Source: Lingula anatina
Taxonomy: Eukaryota > Brachiopoda > Lingulata > Lingulida > Lingulidae
Length of the DNA stretch: 64,000 nucleotides
Assembly (NCBI RefSeq): GCF_001039355.2
Contig: NW_019773619.1
Span: 1-64,000, forward strand
Direction of reading: 5' to 3'
The notes beneath the pieces are model-generated. The model had not been told where the DNA came from. It worked only from the letters and a program-made list of their open reading frames with translations, and did no database searches. A program made the translations under genes and the position numbers. Positions 1-12,557 of this stretch are shown one piece after another. Position 1 is the first letter of the stretch; every line of letters starts with the position of its first letter.

Positions 1-2814
1 TCCCGGCAGCGCTGAGTCAAACATTACACTAAAGTCGCAACTTAATTATGAGGTGTGTGCACAGAAATTGAAATAAAGTTAAAAGGCCTATGATTACCCG
101 TGCTTTTTGACTAGATTCGATCACAATATACAGTAGTATTATGAGCGAAGTATTTTCTGTTCAGCTTTTAAAAACGTACTTCAATGTTTTAAAAATGTAA
201 GTCATTTTATTCTTTAAATAAAATTTACATCAATTTCTAAAACATCACTAGATTATATTATCCAGGCTCAACTGCAATGATTGGAAATATTCAAATTACA
301 CAATAAAATGACCATGCGATTAAAATAACACACAGTTATTACCGATATCTGCCTTTTATCGGAAACAGATTTAAATGACTCGTTGATATTTCTTTTAGCA
401 CATCCACAGTTTCTATTTTATTTGATTTTCAACATGAACTTGGATGTATATGTAGTACCAACAGATCTGCCTATTAGATTTTAAGTTTCATAATATATTA
501 ATACATTTCAGACAGCCTCACAGTTTGATGTTGGGTTCACTGTATCTGATGGCGTTAACCGGGTCAGTGGTATACGATAATAATTGTAACGAACTTTGTT
601 CTTCACAATGTATTTTGTTGTAAATAATAAAAAAAAGTTGTGATGACGATCATTAAACACATTTGCAGTGATCAGTGAATAAAAACCTGGGGTATAGTTA
701 ACTGATTTAATTTCTGAAAGTAGATCACCACTTTGAAATATTCATCACCCTTCAAAATTCTTCTTTTACGATCCGGACAAACGACTGGCGATCGTGCTGT
801 TTATTAAACAATACTTTTCATTTTAAGCCATTTGACGACACTAGCCTTCATCCACATTCACAAAGCCAGAATCCACTTGCCAAGTATGTTTCGTTGTTGA
901 ATATTATGTTTTCTTATTGCAGCTATTCAGAACTGTCACTGTATATGTCGTCAACGTAAATGACAACGTACCTCTCTTCAACAAGCTTCGTTACATTGCA
1001 GATGTTCTGGAAGTAAGCATGATATTTAAATAGCTGTGCATCATCCATATTATCACATGCTATAGAAAAATCATATGAGTCAGCTAGTATAAGAAGATAA
1101 AACAGTGCAGTGTATTTGTAGTTATATGGAAAGCCATCTGTCTTAATTATCGTGCCATTTATGAAAAGGATGATCGTATGAGTATCGCAACTACCCAAAG
1201 CGTTTTAATAGGTTAATGTTGAAACATAGCGATACCTTTTTTCGTAGTAATATTTGTATGTTTGAATTGATATGTCTGAGCTTTGCATTCTGTTTTAGAG
1301 CACTCCAGTGGGGACCAAAATCCTCACAGTGGAAGCGACGGACCCAGATTATGGCCCACCAACATACTTTTTCTACTCAAAGGTATGAAAACCGCTTCAA
1401 CTTCCCCTGTCGTTTATTTATAAGTGCATAGGTTAACTGTTTACATAACTCAGAACTTTTACCCAACGCATGAAAAAGAGGTCTTGAAAAGAAGGAACCA
1501 TTGTATGCATGTCCGCAAAAGTCGAATGAACCATTAATTTACTTAAGTATTTGCTTTTCCGCGCCATCTAATATGACGACGAAAAAATGAGTGTCTTTTA
1601 TTTTACTGATATTTTGGATTTATAATTGATCTTCACATTACTGCAGGGTCGAAGTTACTTTTTTGTGACAGGTTGGGCAACGGTTTGAGTTAAAACTGTT
1701 TGTTCCAAAGGTTTTTTTTTTTTTGTGTGTATATTTCTCCTTTACCCACCGTTTCAGGATTCAGATTCCATCTCACAGGACGTTAGTCACTTTAGAATGA
1801 ATCAAACAACAGGGGATATCACACTTATAGCTCCGTTGGATTTTGAAAAGGATGCACAACACATTTTGATGGTTATGGCAAGGGTAATTATTTAATATTA
1901 GTATTTTGTATTAAAGAGTAGACATCTGAGGTACCTGTTTTTATCAAGGTAAATAGTTTTTGTTTAGCTGACCAAGGACCAATTAGTAATATTTTTAAAT
2001 CTACGTAAGCTGGTTGGGGTGGGGGGGGGGTTAAAGGAAAATTGTGAATCTTACTCCGGCCTTGAATCCCGGCTAGGTTCTTTCATTGACGTATGAGTAT
2101 ATCATTGGTATTTGAGGTCTCCTAAAGAGATTGCAAACACTTGAAGAAACAGAGATTATTCAAATTTCGTTCTGAAAAACGCATGTAATTGTCAGCATTA
2201 ATTATGATGGATAAAATAAGTAAAATCAGGTCATTGGTGGTTAAACAAAGAGGTAGAGTCAAAAGCAAATTTGTCCACTTGTCTATTTCTTATCATTAAC
2301 CAATGTGTTTCAACGTTCTTTACAGGACCAATACGGCTGGAACGGCACATCAACGGTCTATGTAAGAGTTGGGGACGTGCCAGAGGAACCGCTTACTACA
2401 TCACCTCAAGGTGAGACAAGGGAAATACGGTATAAAAGACCCATGTCATTATCTAAGGGAGTTAGATCGATCTAAATCTTTGGGAATGCACCCTTAGATT
2501 CTAGTCAATTCACATTTACTGTATACATTCCACGTGGAAGATCTATGCCACACTACATGTAGGTAGGCTCTTTAATTTGAGAATATACAAAGTGTCGATT
2601 CAAAGCATTTTGAGCTGCACCTGCAATATACAATGACCTTGACGTCATTCAACACAGTGACGTAGTACGATTTATGACTTCAGATTGCTATGATGTGTTC
2701 AAGACGGAAAATACCACACCTGGTGTATATACTGTGTATCCTATCTCTGACGTCACAAAGTCAAAAGCCCCAGCACCACTGATGGTAACTAATCATAAAA
2801 GTTTTACCTCTTAG
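1..2814 (+). CDS. Cadherin-FReD protein, array copy 1 (5' truncated by window, FReD broken)
   Basis: Exons with GT-AG borders: 1-52, 512-562, 923-1012, 1299-1382, 1758-1883, 2326-2410 and 2684-2784 or on to a stop at 2812-2814. Translation shows the end of one cadherin repeat (NITLKSQLNYE, then FTVSDGVNR, then VNVNDNVPLF) and a second (VGTKILTVEATDPDYG, then ITLIAPLDFEKD, ending VYVRVGDVPEEP). The last exon begins a fibrinogen-related domain (DCYDVFKT, TPGVYTVYP). Compared with copy 3, 89 bp are missing after the codons for PLM, removing the rest of this exon and its donor. Reading on meets TAG at 2812; a fortuitous GT at 2785 would shift frame into the usual next exon. The sequence stops at a single-N join (3112), so no later FReD exon is seen. 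The first exons lie left of the window. A truncated or pseudogenised copy is likely. Confidence 0.75.
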
Positions 2815-3112
2815 GCGCTGTGTCCAAATTTATTTTGCTTTAAACACTGGACATGGTGAATTTAAGCTAACATGTACTTTGAATAATTTGATCAATGCAA
2901 GGCACATTAGGATTTTTTGTAATTTTGTAATTTACAGACAATTAAAATTTGCACAAGCAGGGCATGCAAAAAAGATTAAAAGTATAATTATTATATATCC
3001 ATTTCAGGGTGAAATGTATGCAAAGATATTCTACATGTGGGAATCAATGAATATTTACAGTCATACGTGTATTATATGGTGATGTCTACATCTGTCAAAG
3101 ATCTCTGGCCAN

Positions 3113-4245
3113 TCAAGGCCACTGCACATTTAGATGCATGTAGACTTTAGGTTGCACATTTCCTTCTGCACTTTATTGAAAAATAAACTTTTTGGACCGA
3201 CATCTTCTTCCCGACATTTTTTCTGGATCTTGCGCCCGCCTTGATCATTCATAACACACGCTGAACACGCTTTACGATACTTATCGATCACACGCGCAAC
3301 ACTATTGGGTAAAATAGGCATTGCGTCATGGGTCAATTTCTAAATATGGTAAATTGACCTTGCTATAATTAGATTGTAGAGTCTATGGCAAAGTCGCAGG
3401 TCGCGACACGATCAACCTTGACCTTGTTAATGTTTGTGAACTATAACTGAGAGAGTATGAGATCTATGAGGGGATATATTACGAAGACTTTTTCCTTTTG
3501 CATTTCATTTAGCATTTTACAAATTTTGTTTAGCATTTAAGGATTTTCATTCGCAAATTGCGAAAATGCGAGCGTCTAGGGCGAGCCTACTAGTTTGAAT
3601 TATAATGAAGAGTTTCCATGTATTGATGCATATCACATGTGATGCGTAATGCGAAGCAACAAGCTGGCGGTGGTAACACGGGATATGTGTAACCTTCTAC
3701 CTTTTTCTTGAAAGAGGTATATGTGTGCTGCAATGTATTATCTTATCTTGACACCCTTCTCAGCCACGTAACAGGTGACGGCATACCTCAGGCGTCTCAT
3801 TCATGTAAAATAAACACTTGCACCTATACCCAGGACCGGCTAGGTGACGCTGCTGTGCCACAGGTATATAAATGAAAGATGATTCTTGAAGTCTCAACAC
3901 GCATGACACAGTAATCATATTACACTTAGGAAGCGTATTTAGTAGCACTAAAATAAAAGATTCCAACTGAACGTAAAGTCTATTGTTTCAGTTGGATCAC
4001 ATAATATTCCGTGACAAATTTCTCTTTCAGGAGAATGCTTAGACCGCAGCAGATACCATGTTCTATCTTTTACACATTGCTCAATAAAATGATTCTATAT
4101 TCATATACTAGCAAATTTGGATTTTGTTCTCAAAAGACGGATAAAGCAAAGGATTTGTGAAAACTGCCATGTTGCAAATGTGAAATACACGAATACACTA
4201 AATTCTACCATATTAGCAAGGGTATATAACGACAACAACAACAAT

Positions 4246-4276
<31 letters not shown>

Positions 4277-4491
4277 ACAATAATAATAATAATAATAATA
4301 ATATAAGAAATATCGATCACCATGTGTTAAATCCCACATAAGATACTAGTTCCAAGAGATAACCCACACAGGCCCCTGTAGATATCCCCTTCCTTCGCTA
4401 TCTCTACCTTCCCACGTAATATTGGGGTCAATTCAAGCGGTGAGAAGCTAAGTGCAGTACTTGTATTTTAGCGTCCTGCCATCGTAAGAAG
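3113..4491. other. Intergenic spacer of the cadherin-FReD array
   Basis: No gene is supported. The stretch from about 3600 to 4440 is homologous to 11700-12530 (shared runs such as GAAGAGTTTCCATGTAT and TTATCTTGACACC), so the repeating unit is gene plus spacer. An (AAC)n/(AAT)n microsatellite occupies about 4231-4302. The promoter of copy 2 must lie just upstream of 4492, but no TATA box or other core element is clear. Confidence 0.7.
4231..4302. repeat. (AAC)n/(AAT)n microsatellite
   Basis: Near-perfect trinucleotide run of AAC then AAT units. The poly-Asn reading frame across it is an artefact of the repeat. Confidence 0.9.
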
Positions 4492-7428
4492 ATGAACGTC
4501 CAATATTTTCTCATCCTACTGCTCTTTCATTACACTTCTCAAGGTATGTATGGCTTACAGATAGTTTGTGATTCCTGGCATCTGTAATGTGTCTATCATT
4601 CGATATTGATATGTGTTGGTTATTAGAAAAAATAACCCAAATTTGAAATTTGACCTTTAAAAGATAGAACAGGGAGCAATGCGGTGCAAAAAATCTTACT
4701 TATTATTGATTCTCAATGGATTGTGCTTTAATTCGATTATATGGGCATACATGTACTTCGTGGCATGAAAATGTATTTTTTATATTTATCAAGTATATAT
4801 ATCAAGTATATGTTGCCATAAATATTTGCTATTCATATTATTTCACATAATGTGTACATTCGTATAATATGTTCGTGTTGCAATAAACGAATGGGATTGT
4901 ACATGTAAGAGGTAATCCATTGAATATAAGCTGTGGTATTTGTTAAAGATTACATGATTAAAGATTTCGCCTTAAAGGCACAGCGACCAAATATTTGGTG
5001 TCAATGTACAGTGGCTTTTGGTGTTGATAGCCAATGTGACGTACATTCAGGCTGTTCAATATCCCAATTTTCTGCAAAACATCCTTATCCCAGATCACAT
5101 ATGGGAATGTGATTGTTCCTGTAGAGGCACAGGCAAGATGACAATGCAATTCGGTCGAGAAAAACGAAATTTGAGGTATGAGCCAGAAAACGCCACTGGA
5201 TGCACTGTCCAAAATGAACAAATAGCGAAAAGAAAGGGTGGGTAGGACAATGCAGGGTGTCGTTATTAAAATGCGTTTTGTGAAAGTAGGTGCCAATGTA
5301 TCTTAATAAATTATTGCACTATTTCAGCCAATGGGAACAGCCCGCCTCAGTTCACAGCGCCATCTTTACTTGTGATTAAGGAAGATCGTCCGATAGGTAA
5401 TGCAAGCAGATAATTCAATTTTCCGTGTTGAAAACAGCTATAAACTTATGATACTAGTACTTTTGGGGAAAACGTGTTTTACATGTATAGGCCTATCGTA
5501 TCTCAACAGATGTTTGAATGTACATGTCCCATCATATTAACTGTCCGATTTGCCCATTTTTCCAAAAAGCAGCGTGTTTTATGCACTGTTTTCTTATGAC
5601 ATAACCATGTAAAAGAGTGGCAAATCAAAACCAATGATTCCTTTCTTGTGCAGGGTATGTTGTTGGAACACTCAGGGCTACCGACTCAGACAGAGACAGG
5701 CTTACTTTCAGTGTTTCAGCCAGTGGATATTCATTCAACCTCGTCCAGGTCTCTAACAACCCCGGCAGCGCTGAGGCAAACATCACGTTAAACTCTCAAC
5801 TAAATTATGAGGTTAGTGCCCAGAAAATGAAATTAAGTTAAGAGGCCTTTGGTTACCAGTGCCTTTTAACTAAATTCGAACACAATATACTGTAGTATTA
5901 TGAGCGAAGTATATGCTATTCAGTTTTTTTAACGTACTTCAATGTTTCAAAAATGTAAGTCATTTTATTTGAAAAATAAAATTTGCATCAATTTCTGAAA
6001 CATTATGTTATCCAGGCTCAACTGCAATAATTGGAAATATTTGAATTACACAATAAAATGACATGCGATTAAAAAAACACACAGTTATTACCTGTATCTG
6101 TCTTTCACCAGAAACAGATTTAAATGACTCGTTGATATTTCTTTTAGCACATCCACAGTATCTATTTTATTTAATTTTCAACATGAACTTGGATGCATAT
6201 GTTTATGTAGTACCAACAGATCTGCCAATAAGATTTTAAGTTTCACAATATATTGATACATTTCAGACAGTCACACAGTTTGATGTTGGGTTCACTGTAT
6301 CTGATGGCGTTAATACGGTCAGTGGTATACGTTAATAATTGTAACGATCTTTGTTTTTCACAATGTATTTTGTTGTAAATAATAAAAACAGCTGTGATGA
6401 CGATCATTAAACACATCTGCAGTGATCAGTGCATAAACACATGGGGTATAGTTAACTGATTTCTGAAAGTAGATCACCAGTTTGAAATATTCATCACCCT
6501 TCATAATTTTTCTTTTACGGATCAGGACAAACGACTGGCGATCGTGCTGTTTATTAAAAAATACTTTTCATTTTTAAGCCAGTTTTGTTGACGACACTAG
6601 CTTTCATTCACATTCACAAAGCCAGTATCCACTTTTTAAGTATGTTTTGTTGTTGAATACTATGTTTTCTTATTGCAGTTGACCAGAACTGTCACTGTAT
6701 ATATCGTCAACGTAAATGACAACGCACCCCTCTTCAGTACGGTTCGTTACATTGCAGATGTTCTGGAGGTAAGCATGATATTTAAATAGCTGTGCATCAT
6801 ACATATTATCACATGCTATAGAAAAATTATATGAGTCAGCTAGTATTAGGAAGAGAAGAACAATACAGTATATTTGTAGCTATATAGACAGCCATCTGTC
6901 ATAATTATCGTGTCATTTATGAAAAGGGATGGTCCTTTGATTTTAGAGTACCCCAACTATTCAAAGCGTTTTAATGCGTTAATGTCATAACATAGCGATA
7001 CTTTTTTTCGTAATGATATACATATGTTTGAATTGATATGTCAGAGCTCTGCATCCTGTTTTAGAGCACTCCAGTGGGGACCAAAATCCTCAGAGTGGAG
7101 GCGATGGACCCAGATTATGGCCCACCAACATACTGTTTCTACTCAAAGGTATGAAAACTGCTTCAACTTCCCCTGTCGTTTATTTATAAGTGCACAGGTT
7201 AACTGTTAACATAACTCAGAACATTTACCCCAACTGTCCCCCATGACATTCAAGATTACGCATGAAAAAAAGGTCTTCGAAAGAAGGAATCATTGTATGC
7301 ATGTCCGCAAAAGTCGAATGAACCATTAATTTACTTAAGAATTCATTTTTCCGCGTCATCTAATTTGACGACGAAAAAAATGAGTGTTTCTTTTATTTTA
7401 CTGATATTTTGGATTTATAATTTATCTT

Positions 7429-7463
<35 letters not shown>

Positions 7464-8598
7464 TGAGTGTGTGTATTTCTCCTTTACCCGTTTCAGGATT
7501 CAGATTCCATCTCACAGGACGTCAGTCACTTTAGAATGAATCAAACAACAGGGGATATCACACTTATAGCTCCGTTGGATTTTGAAAAGGATGCACAACA
7601 CATTTTGATGGTTATGGCAAGGGTAATTATTTAATATTAGTATTTTGTATTAAAGAGTAGACATCTGAGGTACCTGTTTTTATCAAGGTAAATAGTTTTT
7701 GTTTAGCTGACCAAGGACCAATTAGTAATATTTTTAAATCTACGTAAGCTGGTTTGGGTGGGGGGGGGGTTAAAGGAAAATTGTGAATCTTACTCCGGCC
7801 TTGAATCCCGGCTAGGTTCTTTCATTGGCGTATGAGTATATCATTGGTATTTGAGGTCTCCTAAAGAGATTGCAAACACTTGAAGAAACAGAGATTATTC
7901 AAATTTCGTTCTAAAAAACACATGTAATTGTCAGCATTAATTATGATTGATAAAATAAGTAAAATCAGGTCAATGGTGGTTAAACAAAGAGGTAGAGTCA
8001 AAAGCAAATTTGTCCACTTGTCTATTTCTTATCATTAACCAATGTGTTTCAACGTTCTTTACAGGACCAATACGGCTGGAACGGCACATCAACGGTCTAT
8101 GTAAGAGTTGGGGACGTGCCAGAGGTACCGCTTACTACATCACCTCAAGGTGAGACAAGGGAAATACGGTATAAAAGACCCATGTCATTATCTAAGGGAG
8201 TTAGATCGATCTAAATCTCTGGGAATGCACCCTTAGATTCTAGTCAATTCACATTTAATGTATACATTCCACGTGGAAGATCTATGCCACACTACATGTA
8301 GGTAGGCTCTTTAATTTGAGAATATACAAAGTGTCGATTCAAAGCATTTTGAGCTGTACCTGCAATATACAATGACCTTGACGTCATTCAACACAGTGAC
8401 GTAGTACGATTTATGACTTCAGATTGCTATGATGTGTTCAAGACGGAAAATACCACACCTGGTGTATATACTGTGTATCCTATCTCTGACGTCACAAAGT
8501 CAAAAGCCCCAGCACCACTGATGGTAACTAATCATAAAAGTTTTACCTCTAAGGCGCTGTGTCCAAATTTATTTTGCTTTAAACACTGGACATGGTGA
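4492..8598 (+). CDS. Cadherin-FReD protein, array copy 2 (has start; FReD broken)
   Basis: Exons: 4492-4543, 5328-5396, 5654-5811, 6267-6317, 6679-6768, 7065-7148, 7497-7622, 8065-8149 and 8423-8523/8598. All junctions keep frame up to the last exon. The first exon is a signal peptide (MNVQYFLILLLFHYTSQ). Next come two cadherin repeats: the first opens with SPPQFTAPSLLVIKEDRPIG and ends VNVNDNAPLF; the second carries EAMDPDYG and PLDFEKD and ends VYVRVGDVPEVP. These match the calcium-binding DxD, LDxE and DxNDNxPxF patterns of cadherins. The FReD starts at DCYDVF and has the same 89-bp deletion as copy 1. Reading through gives a stop at 8596-8598 and a protein of about 296 residues, effectively a secreted two-cadherin-repeat protein with an FReD stub. 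No membrane segment is seen. A single-N join at 8850 removes whatever followed. Confidence 0.8.
7436..7462. repeat. Poly-T tract in copy 2 intron
   Basis: A run of about 26 T just upstream of the acceptor of the 7497 exon. The matching intron of copy 1 has a much shorter T run. It marks the point where copies 1 and 2 change from moderately diverged (left) to nearly identical (right). Confidence 0.8.
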
Positions 8599-9155
8599 AT
8601 TTAAGCTAACATGTACTTTGAATAATTTGATCAATGCAAGGCACATTAGGATTTTTTGTAATTTTGTAATTTACAGACAATTAAAATTTGCACAAGCAGG
8701 GCATGCAAAAAAGATTAAAAGTATAATTATTATATATCCATTTCAGGGTGAAATGTATGCAAAGATATTCTACATGTGGGAATCAATGAATATTTACAGT
8801 CATACGTGTATTATATGGTGATGTCTACATCTGTCAAAGATCTCTGGTCNTCAAATTCAACATTTTGTAACCACTAGCAAAGAATGACAGGTAGATACAT
8901 GTATTTGTTTTTCAGCATCATCGTATTTGGCAACGAAATAATGAGTGTTTCTTAAATTTAATCTATACTTTTAATTCATTATTGATCTGCTTATTACCGT
9001 GCAAGTTCGATGTTACTTTCTAATAATGAGCTGGGCCATTAGTGCTTTCATCCTGAGGTTTGCTGAAGAAGGTTGGGTTTAAACCTTTTGTCTTCTAGTA
9101 GATTTACCTCCCAAAAGCTAGTTTTGTGTGCATATTTCTTCTTTACCCGTTTCAG

Positions 9156-11569
9156 GATTTAGATTCCATCTCGCAGACCGTCAGTAACTTTAGGATTGAT
9201 CAAACAACAGGGAATATCACACTTATAGCTCCGTTGGATTTTGAAAAGGATGCACAACACAGTTTGATGGTTATGGCAAGGGTAAATATTCAATATACTC
9301 TGTGTTGAAGGTCAGTTTTCTGGGGCGTTTATTTATCATTAAAGAAATAATGTTTAAAATATTTAAAGTCGCATAAGCGGGTAGGGGAGAGGGGGGGGGG
9401 CAAAACAAAATTGTGAATCTTACTCCGACTTTGAAACCTGACTAGGTTCCTTCATGGACGTTGGAAAACATCATTGGTATTTGAGGTCTCCTCGAGAGCT
9501 TGCAAAGATTTCTACAAACAGGGATCGTTCAAAGCTTGAATTAAATTCTCATGTGATTATTGCGAGTATTAAATGATTGATAAGTGTTAAGTTGTCATTG
9601 ATCGTTAAGGAAAGGGAAAATCGAAATCAAATTTGCTCACTTGTCTATTTCTTATCCTTAAACAATGTGTGTCAACGTTCTTCACAGGACCAATACGGTT
9701 GGAACAGCACAGCAACGGTCTACGTAAGAGTAGGGGACGTGCCAGAGGAACCGCTCACTACATCACCTCAAGGTGAGACAAGGGAAATACAGTATAAAAG
9801 ACCCTTGTCATTATTTTAAAATATAAGAAAATATGAAACATTTGACTATATTTTCACTCTCTTGCCAGCGCAGATAGAAGGGTAGAAAATGGACCAAACT
9901 ATGTGCCGAAAAATGTTTGTTTAGTATTCTGCTAATTAGTCCGTGTTGATTTTATCTGTGCAGCCAGCGCCTGAACCAGTTTCATATTTTATTTATTTAT
10001 TTATTTATTTATTGTGCATATGATTCCTCCATTTGCAAATGCATTTGTATAAGAATCTAGCTGATTCACATTTACCGTGTGCATTCCACCCGGAAGATTT
10101 ATGTCACAATAGGTGGGCATCTTCATTTCAGAGGGTCTATTCAAAGCTTTTCGTGCTGCACTCACAATATATACAATGACAATGCCGTCATACAACACAG
10201 TGACGTAGTACGATTTATGACTTCAGATTGCTATGATGTGTTCAAGGCGGGTAAAACCACTCCTGGTGTATATACTTTGTATCCTAGCTCTGACGTCACA
10301 AAGTCAAAACCCCCAGCACCATTGATGGTTTACTGTGAGGACGGGTGGACTTATCTTCAGCGGAGATCGGGCTACAGAAACCATTACCCTGTCAACTTCG
10401 ATAGAGGTGGGGATAAGGAACTAATCATAAACGTTTTACCTCTAAGGCGCTGTGTCCAAATTTATTTTGCTTTAAACACTGGACATGGTGAATATCACAG
10501 ATCTATGCTAATGATGAAGTAAGCTAACATGTACTTTGAATAATTTGGTCAATGCAAGGCACATTAGGATTTTTTTGTAATTTCCTAATTTACAGACAAT
10601 TAAAATTTGCACAAGCAGGGCATGCAAAAAAGATTATAAAATAAAAAAGAGTATAATTATTATATATCCATTTCAGGGCGAAATGTATGCAAAGATATTC
10701 TACATGTGGGAATCAATGAATATTTACAGTCATACGTGTATTATATGGTGATGTCTACATCTGTCAAAGATCTCTGGCCATTCTTTTCGTCAATTTTTGA
10801 AAGTGTGGAGAAAAGAAAATTGGTTTTATTCTCGTAAATTGCAATAACAAATCTTATTCGTTTAAGTAAATTTGCTTATTTATTCATTTATTCACTCCAG
10901 ATTGGAATGACTATAAAGATGGCTTTGGCAATCTTCGTGGTAATTTCTGGCTTGGAAATGAGAACATCCACTCTCTGACGAAAAACAAAGCATACAAACT
11001 AATGGTTCAGGTTGAAACTTTGTAAGTGTTATTGTATAGTTTGGGGGTATTACGTTGGTGCATCGGGTAATATATTTAGTAACTTTTGTTCTATAACAGG
11101 CCTTTCTATCATTTATATTAGGTTCTTTCTGTTTTATCAGTAGATGCTGGTAAGCTAATAATAGTGCCATTCTTTAAAACAATCTTACAGTTACAGGAAA
11201 AACTATGCATTTCTAACTTGTAATCCTTTTTTTGTTTTTAGGAATGACAAAAAGAACTACGTCGCAGAGTACGAAGCATTTAACATCGATGACGAAGCCA
11301 GTCTTTATACTGTACATGTCTCCGGGTACTCAGGCAATGCAGGGGACGGACTCGGAACTCACAACGGCCTTCCTTTCAGCACCAAGGATAAAGACAACGA
11401 CAAAAGTTTCGGTTTTTGTGGCGACATCTATGGTGGATGGTGGTATCACGACTGTCGTCTGGCAGATCTGAACGGTTGGATGGAATGGTTCACCGGAAAC
11501 AAATGGCTTTTCTTGGATCGCACCGTGATGAAAATTAAACCTGCTTCTGTAAATAAGATGCTTTGGTGA
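9156..11569 (+). CDS. Cadherin-FReD protein, array copy 3 (5' part missing at N join, FReD complete)
   Basis: Exons: 9156-9281 and 9688-9772 (second half of the second cadherin repeat, PLDFEKD and VYVRVGDVPEEP), then FReD exons 10227-10406, 10901-11021 and 11242-11569 with TGA at 11567. The FReD is about 209 residues, close to the usual 210-220. It has four cysteines (DCYDVF, VYCEDGW, FGFCGD, YHDCR), the motif WNDYKDGFG, the calcium loop DKDND and the signature GGWWYHDC. FReDs of this kind usually bind acetylated sugars or other ligands outside the cell, and here a secreted recognition or adhesion role is inferred. The reading frame ends four codons later than copy 4 because TAG is AAG here. 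Exons upstream of 9156 are absent because a single-N join at 8850 enters mid-gene, so copies 2 and 3 may be pieces of different loci. Confidence 0.85.
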
Positions 11570-11591
11570 AAATGCGTTGATTTTGACGGTG

Positions 11592-11597
11592 AATAAA
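11592..11597 (+). terminator. Polyadenylation signal, cadherin-FReD copy 3
   Basis: AATAAA lies 23 bases after the copy 3 stop codon, and the same hexamer sits at the matching place after copy 4. The short 3' UTR is inferred from this. Confidence 0.6.
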
Positions 11598-12357
11598 GGA
11601 AAATATGTGAACGTTGTTAAGTTTCAAAATATAACATGGTCCCTTTTTATTCTGAATACAATCTTAAGGCCACTGCACGACCATCGGCACATATAGACAG
11701 TTTGGGCACTAATGAAGAGTTTCCATGTATCTATTGATGTATGTCACATGTAATGCGTACTTGTATAAAGCAGCGACGTGAAGCAGCACGCTGGCTGTGG
11801 TTATACAGTTTATTTATAATCTTCTATTTATTTATCAGAAGTTTTTCTCGGAAGAAGTCTAGGTGCGCTGCAATGTATAATCTTATCTTGACACCTCTCT
11901 CTGTCACCGTGACAGGTGATGGCACACCTCAGGTACATCAATCATGTAATATAAACATTTGCATAACAGGGCAGTTATATCACCCTAAGGAAGTGTATTC
12001 AAAAGCACTAAAACAAAAGGTTCCAACTGTACATTAATTCTATTATTTCAGTAGGATCACATCAAGAAAAACACGCCTTTTGACACATTCCTCTTTCAGG
12101 GAAAGACCCTTATATTCAGTCTTAGACTGCAGCAGATACCATAATCCATCTGTTACTCATCGCTCAATAAAATAATTTCAAATCCACGTTCTAACAAATT
12201 TGGATTTTGTTCACAAAGGACGGGCAAAGCAAAGGATTTGTGAAAAGTGTAAAGTTGCAAATGTGAAATACATTTGTATACGAATACACTAAATTCCAAT
12301 TTGTTGTCAAGGGTGTATAGGCCCCTATAATGAGTAAGAAGTCACAACAACAACAAT

Positions 12358-12389
<32 letters not shown>

Positions 12390-12556
12390 AAACAATAATA
12401 ATAATTATATAAGTAATGTCGAGCGCCATGTGTTAAATCCCACATGAAATAATAGTTCCTAGAGATAACCCACATAGACATCAGTAGATAACCCCTTCCT
12501 TCTCTATCTCAACCTGTTGCGGGTGTCAGTCAATTTTATTCAATTGTCAACGATAT
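11598..12556. other. Intergenic spacer of the cadherin-FReD array
   Basis: Paralogous to 3600-4440, with the same order of conserved blocks and a shorter (AAC)n tract at about 12343-12402. No gene is seen. It ends at the single-N join that hides the 5' exons of copy 4. Confidence 0.7.
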
Positions 12557-12557
12557 N

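Noticed and set aside
2051-2085. tRNA-like GAATCCCGGCTAGGTTC stretch in the array introns
   Set aside because: No paired acceptor or anticodon arms can be drawn around it. It is just conserved intron sequence between copies.
4117-4341. Poly-asparagine frame
   Set aside because: Produced by an (AAC)n/(AAT)n microsatellite.
4958-5296. 112-codon frame on - and 75-codon frame on +
   Set aside because: They lie inside the intron between the signal-peptide exon and the first cadherin exon of copy 2, with no recognisable domain. The stretch may be an old repeat (TTAAAGGCACAGCGACC at its edge), but I cannot show boundaries.
11232-11471. 79-codon frame on + over the last FReD exon of copy 3 (and its match at 16557-16820)
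   Set aside because: Wrong frame of a real exon. The frame giving DKDND and GGWWYHDC is the coding one.
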